Shown: positions 26,839-36,762 of the stretch, in pieces | Position numbering within the stretch: position 1 is the stretch's first letter | How the letters are laid out: every line of letters starts with the position of its first letter | Assembly (NCBI GenBank): GCA_026982075.1 | Contig: JALSHU010000091.1 | Span: forward strand, 1 to 45,096 | From: Sulfurovum sp. | GTDB lineage: Bacteria > Campylobacterota > Campylobacteria > Campylobacterales > Sulfurovaceae | DNA: 45,096 bases | Reading direction: 5' to 3' | Program-made: the position numbers and the translations under genes | Notes under the pieces: model-generated | Database searches by the model: none | What the model saw: the letters and a program-made list of their open reading frames with translations, nothing else | Told to the model about the DNA's origin: nothing

Positions 26839-28069
26839 TATTTTTTTGTGGTACTAAAATAAAAATATTTTTTTTATCTTCATGCTTATACCTTAGACTA
26901 ACCCCTATTTTTTCTAAAATACTATGTACAATATATAGTCCCAAACCAAAACCCGAACTTCTCTTTTCTGCTTGTGAAAATGGCTCGGTATAATATGACA
27001 GAGGATGTTCCAAAGCATTTCCTTTGGAAACAACTTCTATCAAACCATGATTTGTTTGCACAACCACACTCTTTTCCTCTCCATACTTCATCCCGTTATC
27101 AATCAAGTTTTTTAGTACCAAGGCCATAAGTTTTTTATCGGTAGTCAATCCCATATCTTCAATGCTTATTTCTATTTTTGCATTCTGAGCCATCAAAAGC
27201 TCCTGACTCTCTTTTACGATTTCACTCAACATCACATATTCAAAATTTGCCTCAAAACTTTGTGCTGTAACACGTTCTAGTTCAGCAAGTTCAGAGATAA
27301 GTTCATTCATCCGTTCAAAAGCCCTTACAAGCACTTTTTTAGTACTTTCATCTTCTAGCATTTCTACTACAATACGCCCTTTGGTAATAGGCGTTTTAAG
27401 TTCATGCATCAAGTTTCGCATAAAAAGGTTTTTAGAGCGGCTTAGCTCATTAATATGTACAATAGCATCATCAAAGCTTTTTGCAATTTTACCGATCTCA
27501 TCATCATATAAATATGTAATGCGTGTCTGCATATCACCTTTGGCAAATCTTTGTATCTGTTTATGCAATTTTTTTAAAGGTGAAAGTTTTTTTAAGACAG
27601 CTAAATAGAGCAAAAGTAACAATGCAATAAGAAAAATACCTATACCTACTGCATATTCAAAGTTATAACTCTCAGACCTGTTGTCTTTAAGCATCAGATT
27701 ATAGCCCATACGTTGGATATATATATAGTGTGCATCTTCTATATCAAATACTCGAACTTGCCCTACTGAAGAACCTCCAGAAAAAACTGTTTTACCTTTT
27801 TTTTCTATCTTTTTTCGAATACGTTTTATTTCTTGAGATGAAAGAGGTAAAAGTAAATGTTCTTCATAGAGTTTTTTTAATGCTTCTTTATTTGAACTTT
27901 GTTGTAGGTTTGAAAGAAAAGTAATAGAAATAAGCTGATATCGCTTGAACTCTTCAATTTTTTGGCGATCTTTATCCCAAGATAAAAAAAGTAAAAAGGT
28001 GGCAATCAAAATAGCAGTTGCCACAGAAAAAAGAATATGAATAAACGTTGTTACAGATAAGTTTTTCAT
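26825..28069 (-). CDS. Sensor histidine kinase, ArsS-type
   Basis: This 414-residue membrane kinase has membrane helices near 8-29 and 138-160, a periplasmic sensor region of about 105 residues, a HAMP domain (about 161-212), the phosphorylated H222 in the H-box NLMHELKTPITKGR, an N-box near LVLKNLIDNGMKYG and the G-box SGFGLGLYIVHSI. The NLMHELKTPITKG sequence is characteristic of ArsS-like kinases of Helicobacter and Campylobacter, where ArsS responds to acid; the signal here is not known. Its start overlaps the response-regulator stop by 4 bases. Confidence 0.92.
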   Translation of the reverse strand: MKNLSVTTFIHILFSVATAILIATFLLFLSWDKDRQKIEEFKRYQLISITFLSNLQQSSNKEALKKLYEEHLLLPLSSQEIKRIRKKIEKKGKTVFSGGSSVGQVRVFDIEDAHYIYIQRMGYNLMLKDNRSESYNFEYAVGIGIFLIALLLLLYLAVLKKLSPLKKLHKQIQRFAKGDMQTRITYLYDDEIGKIAKSFDDAIVHINELSRSKNLFMRNLMHELKTPITKGRIVVEMLEDESTKKVLVRAFERMNELISELAELERVTAQSFEANFEYVMLSEIVKESQELLMAQNAKIEISIEDMGLTTDKKLMALVLKNLIDNGMKYGEEKSVVVQTNHGLIEVVSKGNALEHPLSYYTEPFSQAEKRSSGFGLGLYIVHSILEKIGVSLRYKHEDKKNIFILVPQKNTLLR

Positions 28070-28743
28070 ACGCGGTCAGTTAAGAGATATCCAACACCAC
28101 GAATAGGTTTAATATAGATATTATTGGGATCAATTTTTGCTATTTTTTGCCGTATTCGAGAAATAATCACATCAATGTTTTTAATCGAACTATCATCATC
28201 TATATGTTCACTCTCATAAAGAAGCTGTTCTCGGGAGACTGAACCATTTTTATGTTGAATCAACATATGTAAAATATCATATTCCGCAGCAGTAAGTTCT
28301 AAAGAATCGCCTTTAAACAGTATTTCCCGTGCATTGCTGTCAATGACAAAAAGTTCTTCTTTTTTAACTACTTTTTCTTCAGCACTTGTGGTACGTCTTA
28401 AAATAGTTTTGATACGTGTCACAAGCTCTCTAGGGTCATATGGCTTTGGCATATAATCATCTGCACCTCTTTCCATACCTATAACTTTATCGGTGATATC
28501 ATCTCTTGCAGAAGAGATAATAATAGGAATATTAGAAAGTTCACGTATTTTAGGTATCACTTCCAAACCATCCATGCCAGGTAAGGTTAAATCTAAAATA
28601 ATCAGATCAAATTCATGTTGTGTTAGAAGAGAAAGCCCTATAAAAGGATCTTCCGCACCAATCACTTCCATATCATATTTGGTAAGATAATTGGTTAAGA
28701 TGAGTGCCAACTCTGGGTCATCTTCTATAATGAGTATTTTAAT
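28066..28743 (-). CDS. OmpR-family response regulator with an AUU (or AUC) start
   Basis: The receiver domain reads M(AUU)KILIIEDDPEL, with acidic residues E7, D8 and D9, phosphoacceptor D51 (LIILDLTLPGMDG) and the MPKPYDP lysine; the C-terminal half is an OmpR winged helix (ELTAAEYDILHML, RGVGYLL). The first conventional start, a TTG at 28708-28710, would remove the first beta strand and its acidic residues. Between an in-frame TAG at 28789-28791 and that TTG there is no ATG, GTG or TTG. AAAGGA at 28753-28758 sits 9 bases before ATT (28741-28743) and 6 before ATC (28744-28746). I chose ATT, giving 225 residues. Paired with the ArsS-type kinase. Confidence 0.88.
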   Translation of the reverse strand: MKILIIEDDPELALILTNYLTKYDMEVIGAEDPFIGLSLLTQHEFDLIILDLTLPGMDGLEVIPKIRELSNIPIIISSARDDITDKVIGMERGADDYMPKPYDPRELVTRIKTILRRTTSAEEKVVKKEELFVIDSNAREILFKGDSLELTAAEYDILHMLIQHKNGSVSREQLLYESEHIDDDSSIKNIDVIISRIRQKIAKIDPNNIYIKPIRGVGYLLTDRV

Positions 28744-28806
28744 GATGTGAAATCCTTTGTGTGTACTATATGTAATTTTAAAACAATACTATTAATTGTA
28801 GGTAAA

Positions 28807-29826
28807 TCATTTTTCACTATAATCCAAATAGACTTTTGTGATGGCTATCAAAAATGAAGTAATCGCAGGTCCCAAAATCATGCCCCAAAATCCATACGTA
28901 CTCATACCTGCAATAATAGAAAAAAATATGACCAATGAATTAATCTGTATGGTGCTTTTGAGGAAATCTTCTTTTATGACTCGAATAATCATTGGCTTAA
29001 TAAAAGTATCTGCAATGATCGAAATCATAAGCACAGAATAGGTAGCGAGGATAATCGCTGTTTGTGAATCTATTTTTGTCCATGCATATAGTGATACTGG
29101 TGCCCACACGATAATACCTCCAATCACAGGAACCAAGGAAGCAAAACCATAAATTACACCAAACAATAGACCATTGAATCCAAAATAACTCATGATGATA
29201 CCAAATAGAAAGCCTTCAAAAATAGCAGTGACAATGATAGAATAAAAAACCACTTCCATCGTTGCAGAGACCTCTTGCATCATACGTGTTCCTTTTGCCG
29301 AAGAGACAGGCAAGAGTGCTAAGATGACATCAAAAAAACGATTTCCATAATAATTGATAAAAAAATAAAAAATAACTACAAAAAACATATTTTTCATAAA
29401 TCCAAAACCTGCTTCACCCGCAAGCGTCAAGTACGTTGTTGATTGGTTAATATAATGTGTGATTTTTACATCACTCAGGTATTGTGTACTTAATCTCTCT
29501 AAAAAAGGTATCTCTTCAGCAAACTTTTTAACTGTATTCACTGTGTCCCGAATACCTGTACTGTCAATTTCTGATATATATTCAACCCCTGTTGTAGCCA
29601 TATAGACAATAGGAGCGAATAAAAGTAAAGTCATGAGTGTAGTGGAAATAGCTGCTGAAATATGTGCAGAGTGTGTATAGTCTACCAGTTTTTTTGTCAA
29701 GTTAAACGTTGCCATAGTCAGCAACATTGCTACAACCAATGAAAGTACAAAAGGTTTATAAACAGAATATGCTCCCATCAATGCCATGATAAACAAGGCG
29801 GTAATCATTAAAGAACTTTTACTCAT
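28807..29826 (-). CDS. AI-2E family transporter (PerM/YdiK family)
   Basis: This membrane protein has about eight hydrophobic segments and a central amphipathic region, matching the AI-2E transporter/PerM superfamily, which includes small-molecule and ion exporters with poorly known substrates. I place the start at the ATG at 29824-29826 ([12 protein letters not shown]), giving 339 residues and an 8-base overlap with the ruvB end; a start at 29886 would add 20 residues deep inside ruvB. Glycine-rich blocks SLVPVIGG and GLLFGVIYG are typical. Confidence 0.88.
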   Translation of the reverse strand: MSKSSLMITALFIMALMGAYSVYKPFVLSLVVAMLLTMATFNLTKKLVDYTHSAHISAAISTTLMTLLLFAPIVYMATTGVEYISEIDSTGIRDTVNTVKKFAEEIPFLERLSTQYLSDVKITHYINQSTTYLTLAGEAGFGFMKNMFFVVIFYFFINYYGNRFFDVILALLPVSSAKGTRMMQEVSATMEVVFYSIIVTAIFEGFLFGIIMSYFGFNGLLFGVIYGFASLVPVIGGIIVWAPVSLYAWTKIDSQTAIILATYSVLMISIIADTFIKPMIIRVIKEDFLKSTIQINSLVIFFSIIAGMSTYGFWGMILGPAITSFLIAITKVYLDYSEK

Positions 29827-30829
29827 CAAAAAGACCATCCTTGCGTCCAGAAAGTTTAAAATGTTCATAAGATTTTTGCGTGGCAATCCGCCCTCTCGCA
29901 GTTCTTTCTATATAGCCATTGGCAATAAGATACGGCTCTAATACATCTTCGATTGTACCTTCATCTTCACTAAGTGCAGCACCAATGGTACTTAAGCCCA
30001 TAGGTTTATTTTTTGCACAGACCAATAATTCAAGCAGTTGAATATCTTGTTCATCAAAACCAAGACTGTTCACCCCTAACTCATCCAAGGCATATTTTGC
30101 TCTTTTCAATGTAATGTTTGTTTCATCTTCTACCTCAGCAAAATCACGTACGCGTTTTAATAAACGCAGTGCTATCCTTGGTGTCCCACGACTACGTTTT
30201 GCCATTTCAACTGCAGCATCTTTTTGTGCAATTTTTTCTAATTTATGAGAAGCTTGTATCACAATTTTTGCTAATTCTTTTGGTGTATAAAACTGCATTC
30301 TAAAATGCATACCAAAACGTTCTCTAAGTGGATTTGAGAGCATGCCCGCTCTAGTAGTTGCACCAATGAGCGTAAAACGGGGCAAATCTATTTTAACTGT
30401 TTGTGCAGCAGGTCCCGAACCAATGATGATATCTAGCCTGAAATCTTCCATTGCAGGATAGAGTATCTCTTCTATGGCTGGGCTCATCCGATGTATTTCG
30501 TCTATAAAAAGAATGTCTCCTTCTTCTATGTTTGTAAGAAGTGCTGCCAAGTCTCCTGCTTTTTCTATCATGGGTGCAGCTGTGGTTTTAATATTTGCCC
30601 CCATTTCTGTAGAAATGATATTGGCAATTGTGGTTTTACCTAAACCAGGGGGTCCAAAAAACAATATATGGTCTAACGCTTCATTTCTTTTTTTACTTGC
30701 TTCTATAAAAACTTTAAGATTTTTCTTAATTTTTTCCTGTCCAATATACTCATCCCATGAATTTGGACGTAACGTTACTTCATACGAAACTTCTTCATCA
30801 AAACGTTCAATCTCAACCATACGTTCCAT
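29819..30829 (-). CDS. ruvB: Holliday junction branch migration helicase RuvB
   Basis: RuvB is the hexameric AAA+ motor that drives branch migration with RuvA. The 336-residue protein has [13 protein letters not shown], Walker [12 protein letters not shown], Walker [10 protein letters not shown], sensor 1 [10 protein letters not shown], the arginine finger region RERFG, and the C-terminal winged helix with [13 protein letters not shown] and [17 protein letters not shown]. The start overlaps the panB stop by 1 base; a second ATG lies 9 bases inside. Confidence 0.98.
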   Translation of the reverse strand: MERMVEIERFDEEVSYEVTLRPNSWDEYIGQEKIKKNLKVFIEASKKRNEALDHILFFGPPGLGKTTIANIISTEMGANIKTTAAPMIEKAGDLAALLTNIEEGDILFIDEIHRMSPAIEEILYPAMEDFRLDIIIGSGPAAQTVKIDLPRFTLIGATTRAGMLSNPLRERFGMHFRMQFYTPKELAKIVIQASHKLEKIAQKDAAVEMAKRSRGTPRIALRLLKRVRDFAEVEDETNITLKRAKYALDELGVNSLGFDEQDIQLLELLVCAKNKPMGLSTIGAALSEDEGTIEDVLEPYLIANGYIERTARGRIATQKSYEHFKLSGRKDGLFDE

Positions 30830-31641
30830 TAATAAGTATATTCCTCACTGGGAAATTCTCGTCCTTTTACTTCATTTCGGTATTGCTCCAAGCCCTTGCG
30901 AATATCTTTTGCACCATCAAAATACTGTTTTACAAATTTTGGCTTAAATGATTCAAAGAAACCAAACATATCTGACCATACGAGTACCTGTCCATCCGTT
31001 ACATTACCTGCACCTATGCCAATTGTAGGTATTGATACGGCTTCAGTAATAGCTTTGGCAGCTTCTATTTTTACACCTTCAACAACAATAGCAAAAACAC
31101 CTGCCTTTTCTAATGCTTTTGCATCTTCTATCAAAGCATCTATATCTTCTTGATCTTTTCCACGTATTTTATAGCCACCTTCACTGCGTAAAAACTGTGG
31201 CATGAGTCCTATATGTCCAAGTACAGCAATGGAATTTTTCGTTAAGGCTTCAACAATATGTGCCCGCTCTTTCCCGCCTTCTATTTTTACTGCTTGTGCT
31301 GATGTCTCTTGATAACATCTGGTAGCATTTTTCACAGCCAGTTTCGCTGTCGTGTATGAACCAAAAGGCATATCAAAGACAATCAATGGCAACTTTGCAC
31401 CGTTACAAACTGCCTTAGTATGATAAATCATTTGATCCATCGTTGCAGAAAGGGTGTCTTCTTCACCCAAAAAACTCATATTTAAACTATCTCCTACAAG
31501 TATCATCTCTACTTCGCCATCAAAAAGCTGTGCAAAAAGTGCATCATAAGCCGTTACCATAGTGATAGGTTCAACACCTTTCATTCTGGAAATTGTAGTT
31601 AAAGTTACTTTTTTTTCTATCTTGGGGGTGTGAATACTCAT
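30829..31641 (-). CDS. panB: 3-methyl-2-oxobutanoate hydroxymethyltransferase
   Basis: PanB makes ketopantoate for pantothenate and CoA synthesis. The 270-residue protein has [14 protein letters not shown], the metal-binding [24 protein letters not shown], the KIEGG block, HIGLMPQ and the [15 protein letters not shown] motif. It leads the panB-ruvB-AI-2E run and is divergent from trpA. Confidence 0.97.
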   Translation of the reverse strand: MSIHTPKIEKKVTLTTISRMKGVEPITMVTAYDALFAQLFDGEVEMILVGDSLNMSFLGEEDTLSATMDQMIYHTKAVCNGAKLPLIVFDMPFGSYTTAKLAVKNATRCYQETSAQAVKIEGGKERAHIVEALTKNSIAVLGHIGLMPQFLRSEGGYKIRGKDQEDIDALIEDAKALEKAGVFAIVVEGVKIEAAKAITEAVSIPTIGIGAGNVTDGQVLVWSDMFGFFESFKPKFVKQYFDGAKDIRKGLEQYRNEVKGREFPSEEYTY

Positions 31642-31680
31642 CTTATCCTACTAACATTACCCAATAATAGATGGGTTAAA

Positions 31681-31686
31681 ATTATA
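31681..31686 (-). promoter_or_regulatory. -10 box for panB
   Basis: TATAAT on the minus strand, about 40 bases before panB, in the divergent region with trpA. Confidence 0.45.
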
Positions 31687-31704
31687 TTTTTACTCATTTT
31701 ATCA

Positions 31705-31710
31705 TATAAT
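31705..31710 (+). promoter_or_regulatory. -10 box for trpA
   Basis: TATAAT on the plus strand, about 30 bases before the TTG start of trpA. Confidence 0.45.
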
Positions 31711-31739
31711 ATTGAAAATATATTACATAAGAAGAAATA

Positions 31740-32480
31740 TTGAAAAAATTAGTTGCTTACATTACCACTGGATACCCCTCTTTAGACTTTACAGTTGATG
31801 CTGCTCTTGCTTTAGCTGAAGCTGGTGTAGATACCTTAGAACTAGGTATGCCTTTTTCAGACCCCGTAGCTGATGGTCCTGTCATCGAGGCAGCGAATCT
31901 TAAAGCCTTACAAAATGGTTTTAAACTCGCTCATCTATTTGAAGCCTCACAAAAAATAGCCCCACATATAGATACCCTTTGGATGGGTTATTTCAATCCT
32001 TTTTATCATAAAGGTATGGACAACTTTATAGCCAAAGCCAAAGAAACTGGGGTCAAGGGTTTTATTATCCCAGATTTGCCTCTGGAAGAAGCAAAGCCTT
32101 ATAAACCTGCTATTGAAGCCGCTAACTTAAGCCTCATAGACTTCATCGCACCTACAGATACAGAAGCACGTATCAAAGACATAGTCACCGATGCTAAAAA
32201 GTTCATCTATCTGGTAGCCTACGCCGGTATTACCGGTGCGGGGAAGAGTGAGGATCTACAGCCTATCATTCATAACATTAAAAAATACTCAGATACGCCA
32301 GTATATGTAGGCTTTGGGGTAGATCAAACCACAGCTAACGAAAAAGCCAAAGGCGTAGATGGTGTGATTGTCGGTTCTGCTTTTGTAAAGGTATTACTTG
32401 ATGAACGTCTCTCCAATACACAAAAGATTCGCAAAATATCTTCCATTGCAAAAGAGATAAAAGAAAAAATAAACACTTAA
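31740..32480 (+). CDS. trpA: Tryptophan synthase alpha chain
   Basis: TrpA cleaves indole-glycerol phosphate to indole and glyceraldehyde 3-phosphate. The 246-residue protein has the catalytic residues E34 and D45 in LELGMPFSDPVADGP, plus VGFGVDQ and GVIVGSAFV at the phosphate site. The start is TTG: an in-frame TAA at 31728-31730 leaves no ATG or GTG option, so the protein is about 15-20 residues shorter at the N-terminus than E. coli TrpA. trpB and the rest of the pathway are not adjacent. Confidence 0.94.
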   Translation: MKKLVAYITTGYPSLDFTVDAALALAEAGVDTLELGMPFSDPVADGPVIEAANLKALQNGFKLAHLFEASQKIAPHIDTLWMGYFNPFYHKGMDNFIAKAKETGVKGFIIPDLPLEEAKPYKPAIEAANLSLIDFIAPTDTEARIKDIVTDAKKFIYLVAYAGITGAGKSEDLQPIIHNIKKYSDTPVYVGFGVDQTTANEKAKGVDGVIVGSAFVKVLLDERLSNTQKIRKISSIAKEIKEKINT

Positions 32481-32515
32481 GCTATGTAGCTAAAAGCCTG
32501 TTAAAGTATTTAGAG

Positions 32516-32521
32516 TATAAT
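32516..32521 (+). promoter_or_regulatory. -10 box for lgt
   Basis: TATAAT in the 70-base gap between trpA and lgt, 30 bases before the lgt start, suggesting lgt and the following two genes have their own promoter. Confidence 0.45.
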
Positions 32522-32550
32522 TCTCTTAATTAAAAACAAGGCTATCATCT

Positions 32551-33345
32551 ATGGAACACTTTGTCTGGAACATTGACCCCACTCTTTTACATCTAGGTCC
32601 ACTTGAACTTCGCTGGTACGGACTTCTTTTTGTAGGTTCCTTTTTTCTTGGTGCACTCATACTTAACTGGATATATAAACGTGAAGCTAAAGATCCCGTT
32701 GTGATTGAAACATTACTCATATATCTTATGGTTGGTGCAGTCATTGGCTCTCGTTTGGTTCATACTCTTTTTTATGAACCCGAGTTCTATCTTTCTCATC
32801 CTTTAGAAATACTTTACGTGTGGAAAGGTGGCTTAGCAAGCCATGGTGGCTTGCTGGGCGTACTTATTGCTTTATATATCTTTGCAAAACGTTACAATGA
32901 ATCGTATATGTGGATTGTCTCACGTGTGGCTATACCTGGCGCCTTGACTGCTGCATTTGTTCGTTTTGGAAACCTTTTCAACTCTGAGATTCTTGGTAAA
33001 CCCAGTGAAGTACCATGGGCTATTGTTTTTGAACGTATAGACCTTATACCACGTCATCCTGTTCAGCTCTATGAAGCCTTTGCTTATTTGACAATACTAC
33101 TGTTTCTTGTAACGTTATATCGTAAAGTCACCCCTGAGTTTGCAACAAGAATACTTCCTGGAACATTTTTGTTTTTAGTTTTTACTGCACGTTTCTTCAT
33201 AGAATATACGAAAACAAGACAGGCTGCCTATACCACGGATCTTCCTTTTAGTACAGGTCAACTGTTAAGCATACCTTTTATTTTAATTGGTATAGTGTGG
33301 ATAATATGGGCATTCATAAATAAGAATAAGGCAAGCCAAAAATAA
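32551..33345 (+). CDS. lgt: Prolipoprotein diacylglyceryl transferase
   Basis: Lgt attaches diacylglycerol from phosphatidylglycerol to the lipobox cysteine of prelipoproteins in the inner membrane. The 264-residue protein has multiple membrane helices and the family motifs LRWYGLLFVGSF, WKGGLASHGGLLG (catalytic histidine region), and the signature RFGNLFNSEILGKPS, followed by RHPVQLYEA. It precedes the activase gene by 9 bases, so the two are probably cotranscribed. Lipoproteins such as the one at 19342 would be its substrates. Confidence 0.96.
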   Translation: MEHFVWNIDPTLLHLGPLELRWYGLLFVGSFFLGALILNWIYKREAKDPVVIETLLIYLMVGAVIGSRLVHTLFYEPEFYLSHPLEILYVWKGGLASHGGLLGVLIALYIFAKRYNESYMWIVSRVAIPGALTAAFVRFGNLFNSEILGKPSEVPWAIVFERIDLIPRHPVQLYEAFAYLTILLFLVTLYRKVTPEFATRILPGTFLFLVFTARFFIEYTKTRQAAYTTDLPFSTGQLLSIPFILIGIVWIIWAFINKNKASQK

Positions 33346-33354
33346 AGGTCTTTT

Positions 33355-36300
33355 ATGACTCAAATAATGATAGAAAAATATGCTTTGGGCATAGATATCG
33401 GTTCTACCACAGTCAAATATGTAGTATGTGACAGTCACTTCAATATTTGTGCTAAAGCCTATACTGCACACGATACCAAACAAGCACCTACCCTTTTACG
33501 TCTTTTAGAAGAGCTCTCCCAAACACACCCCGATATTTACAACAAAATAGATAAAGTCTATATCACAGGTTCTGGTGCATCGCGCATTGCTCCAACTATC
33601 AATGCCCGTTTTGTACAAGAGGTAAATGCAGTCGTACTCGCTGTTGAGCATAACCACCCAGATGTAAGAGCCGTGGTGGAACTTGGTGGACAAGATGCCA
33701 AAATCATCCACTTTAAACAAAGCGAAGATGGGAAAAAATCAGTCCTCACCTCTATGAATGACAAGTGTGCTTCAGGTACAGGCGCTACCATAGAAAAATG
33801 TACTATGAAAGTTGGTATGGAAAGTGCTGATGTGCAAAAACTTACATTTCAAACGGATAAACTTCACCATGTTGCAGCAAAATGTGGTGTCTTTGCAGAA
33901 ACAGACATTGTAAATCTTGTCAAAACTTCTGTACCCAGTGACGAAATCATGAACTCCTTGGCTGACGCCATTGTCATGCAAAATCTCACAGTGCTCACAA
34001 GAGGAAATACACTTATGCCAAATGTGTTACTCTTAGGTGGTCCCAATACCTACTTACCTTTTTTACAAGAGTGTTGGCGTATGCGTATTGCAGAAATATG
34101 GGATGAACGTGGTGTACCCTATGATAAAAATAACATCAACGCACTTATCAATGTACCTGAAAATGCGCAATATTATGCTGCCCTAGGTGCAGTTATATTT
34201 GGTGAAGGTGAAGCAAACAACGATAAACCTTTTACTGGACTCATACAACTAAAAACCATGGTCGACACTGGAGGTATGACACAAAATGACAACAATGATA
34301 CGCCACTTGTCAGTAGCCCAGAAGAGCTACAAGCCTTTAAAGATGCCTATACCATCAAACCTTTTATACCACCTGTACTTACAGAGAAAACAACTTGTTT
34401 TTTAGGGATTGATGGGGGATCTACTTCTTCAAAAGCAGTACTTTGTGATGAAGAGGGTGAACTGCTTTTAAAAGTCTATCAACTCTCAGGTGGTAACCCG
34501 ATAGAAGACACCTTGGAACTCTTAGAAAAAATCAAAGCACAAGACCCTCATGGGCACTATGATATCAAAGGACTAGGCGTCACAGGATATGCCGCTGAAG
34601 TTTTAGGTGGTGCCTTGAATGCAGATGCAAATATCATTGAGACTATCGCTCATATGCGGTCTGCACAAAAAGCTTTTGGAGAGAGTATCAATGTCATTTG
34701 TGACATAGGTGGACAGGATATTAAAGTGCTTTTTATGGAAAATGGTATGATGAAAAATTTCCGTCTTTCCAACCAATGTTCTGCAGGTAATGGCACACTT
34801 CTCCAAAGTATGGCAAAACAATTTGGGGTTCCAGTAGAAGAATTTGCAGATGTTGCCTTTGCTGCCAAACAGGCTCCTTTGTTTAACTATGGGTGTGCAG
34901 TGTTTTTAGATACCGACAGAGTCAACTTCCAAAAAGAAGGATACAGTAAAGAAGAACTTTTTGCAGGTATCTCAAAAGTGCTTCCTAAAAATGTTTGGCA
35001 ATACGTAGTACAAGCACCTAACTTGGCCGCATTTGGTGACCACTTTGTGCTTCAAGGGGGTACGCAATACAACCAAGCAGCACTCAAAGCACAAGTAGAT
35101 TATATTAAAGACAAGGTCCCACATGCCATAGTAGATGTGCATCCTCACCCTGGTGAAGCAGGTGCCTATGGTGCAGCGATAGAAGCAAAAGATGTAGTAA
35201 GACAACGTGGATATGCGACTTTTGTCGGTATGGATGAAGCATTACAAATGACATATACTTCAAGAACAGATGAGAGCACACGATGTACCTTTTGTAGTAT
35301 CAACTGCTCACGTACGTTTATTGATACGCAAACACCTTCTTCCAAATCGGTACGTTACATTGCAGGATTTTCCTGTGAAGAAGGTACTGTTGAATCCCAT
35401 GAAGCCTTGAAACTTCTTAAAGACTCAAGAAAAGATTTGCAAAAAAATATCCCTAATCTTGTCAAAAAAGAGTCGTATGCTCTGTTTGCGCCTACCTATG
35501 ATTTAGAAGAAAAACCAACGGCCTTCACGCAAATAGAAGAACAAAAAGTCAAAGTGACACTAGGGGGATGGGGTCCAACCTTACGTAAAAAAGTGAGTAG
35601 AAGCTTTCAGCTAAGTTCAGCAGAACAGTTAGCCCACAGAAAAGAGATCAAAGTAGCCATACCCAAAGTACTTAATGTGTATTCCCTTGCACCATTTCTG
35701 CGCACTTATCTTGAAGCCTTAGACCTTAGTCCTATGAATATTGTATTTTCAGGATTTTCCAATGAAGACATGTTCCTAGAGGGTGCTAAGTATGGTTCTG
35801 TTGACTCATGTTACCCTGCAAAAGTTGCACAATCCCATGTCTATTCTTTACTTTTTGACAAGAAATATGTTCGTAAAAACTTTGACCATATTTGGTTTCC
35901 TGCAGTCACCGAATTACCAGGCTATGTCAAACATACGATGGGGCAAACTTCATGTCCCATTGTCTCAGGAACCCCTAAAGTGGTTTACTCAGCATTTACA
36001 AAAGAAAAAAACCTTTTTGAAATCGCCCAAGTAAATTACGTAGAAAATGCCCTGAATTTTGATAACCCAAATTTACTCAAAAAACAACTTTTTTCTACAT
36101 GGAAGGATCTCTTACACATGAGTGAAGATGAAAATAACTGGGCGGTGGAACAGGCTTGGAAAGCCCTAGCTAAAAATGATGCAGACATCATGAAAGAAGG
36201 AAGAGAAATACTTGACAATGCTGTCAAAAATAATGAAGTGGTCATATTGTTACTTGCTCGTCCATATCATTCTGACCCTGGTATGAATCATGAAGTATTA

Positions 36301-36762
36301 GATGAATTTCAGTCTTTAGGGTTTAAAACCCTCTCTATGCGTGCCATCCCTAAAGATACTAAGTATCTCTCTCAATATTTTAAACATGATATCTCTCACG
36401 GTTCAGTAGAGTCTGCCTATGACATTCGTGATGTTTGGGCAGAAAATTTCTCTACAAACTCTGCCCAAAAAGTCTGGGCGGCCAAGTTTGCCGCCCGCCA
36501 TCCAAATGTAGCTGTACTTGACCTAAGTAGTTTCAAATGTGGACATGATGCACCTACATATGCTATTATAGACAAGATACTTGGTGCTTCACGTACCCCT
36601 CACCTTACCTTGCATGATATAGATGCAAACAAACCAGGTGGGTCCATAAAAATACGGGTCAAAACTTTTGCTTACACACTCGATCAGTATAAACAAACAC
36701 TGATAAACCCTTATAAAAAGGAGCATATCAGCCTCACACAAAAAGAAGGAGTAACAGTATGA
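33355..36762 (+). CDS. Tandem BadF/BcrA-type acyl-CoA dehydratase activase fused to DUF2229 domain
   Basis: This 1135-residue protein has two actin-like ATPase activase modules. Module one (about 9-285) has GIDIGSTTVK and the cluster cysteines C138 (NDKCASGTG) and C177 (AAKCGVFAETD). Module two (about 347-610) has GIDGGSTSSK, C475 (NQCSAGNG) and C514 (NYGCAVFLDTD). In known activases each subunit of a homodimer gives two cysteines to one shared [4Fe-4S] cluster, so this fusion could form the pair within one chain. Residues 644-651 hold C-x2-C-x3-C, and a DUF2229/HgdB-like region follows (CYPAK at C819, C867, LLARPYH near 967, C1062). It overlaps the next gene by 4 bases. The substrate is unknown. 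Confidence 0.9.
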   Translation: MTQIMIEKYALGIDIGSTTVKYVVCDSHFNICAKAYTAHDTKQAPTLLRLLEELSQTHPDIYNKIDKVYITGSGASRIAPTINARFVQEVNAVVLAVEHNHPDVRAVVELGGQDAKIIHFKQSEDGKKSVLTSMNDKCASGTGATIEKCTMKVGMESADVQKLTFQTDKLHHVAAKCGVFAETDIVNLVKTSVPSDEIMNSLADAIVMQNLTVLTRGNTLMPNVLLLGGPNTYLPFLQECWRMRIAEIWDERGVPYDKNNINALINVPENAQYYAALGAVIFGEGEANNDKPFTGLIQLKTMVDTGGMTQNDNNDTPLVSSPEELQAFKDAYTIKPFIPPVLTEKTTCFLGIDGGSTSSKAVLCDEEGELLLKVYQLSGGNPIEDTLELLEKIKAQDPHGHYDIKGLGVTGYAAEVLGGALNADANIIETIAHMRSAQKAFGESINVICDIGGQDIKVLFMENGMMKNFRLSNQCSAGNGTLLQSMAKQFGVPVEEFADVAFAAKQAPLFNYGCAVFLDTDRVNFQKEGYSKEELFAGISKVLPKNVWQYVVQAPNLAAFGDHFVLQGGTQYNQAALKAQVDYIKDKVPHAIVDVHPHPGEAGAYGAAIEAKDVVRQRGYATFVGMDEALQMTYTSRTDESTRCTFCSINCSRTFIDTQTPSSKSVRYIAGFSCEEGTVESHEALKLLKDSRKDLQKNIPNLVKKESYALFAPTYDLEEKPTAFTQIEEQKVKVTLGGWGPTLRKKVSRSFQLSSAEQLAHRKEIKVAIPKVLNVYSLAPFLRTYLEALDLSPMNIVFSGFSNEDMFLEGAKYGSVDSCYPAKVAQSHVYSLLFDKKYVRKNFDHIWFPAVTELPGYVKHTMGQTSCPIVSGTPKVVYSAFTKEKNLFEIAQVNYVENALNFDNPNLLKKQLFSTWKDLLHMSEDENNWAVEQAWKALAKNDADIMKEGREILDNAVKNNEVVILLLARPYHSDPGMNHEVLDEFQSLGFKTLSMRAIPKDTKYLSQYFKHDISHGSVESAYDIRDVWAENFSTNSAQKVWAAKFAARHPNVAVLDLSSFKCGHDAPTYAIIDKILGASRTPHLTLHDIDANKPGGSIKIRVKTFAYTLDQYKQTLINPYKKEHISLTQKEGVTV

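Noticed and set aside
28066-28710. Response regulator starting at TTG 28708-28710
   Set aside because: This start removes the first beta strand and acidic pocket of the receiver domain, which are encoded in frame just upstream behind a good ribosome-binding site.
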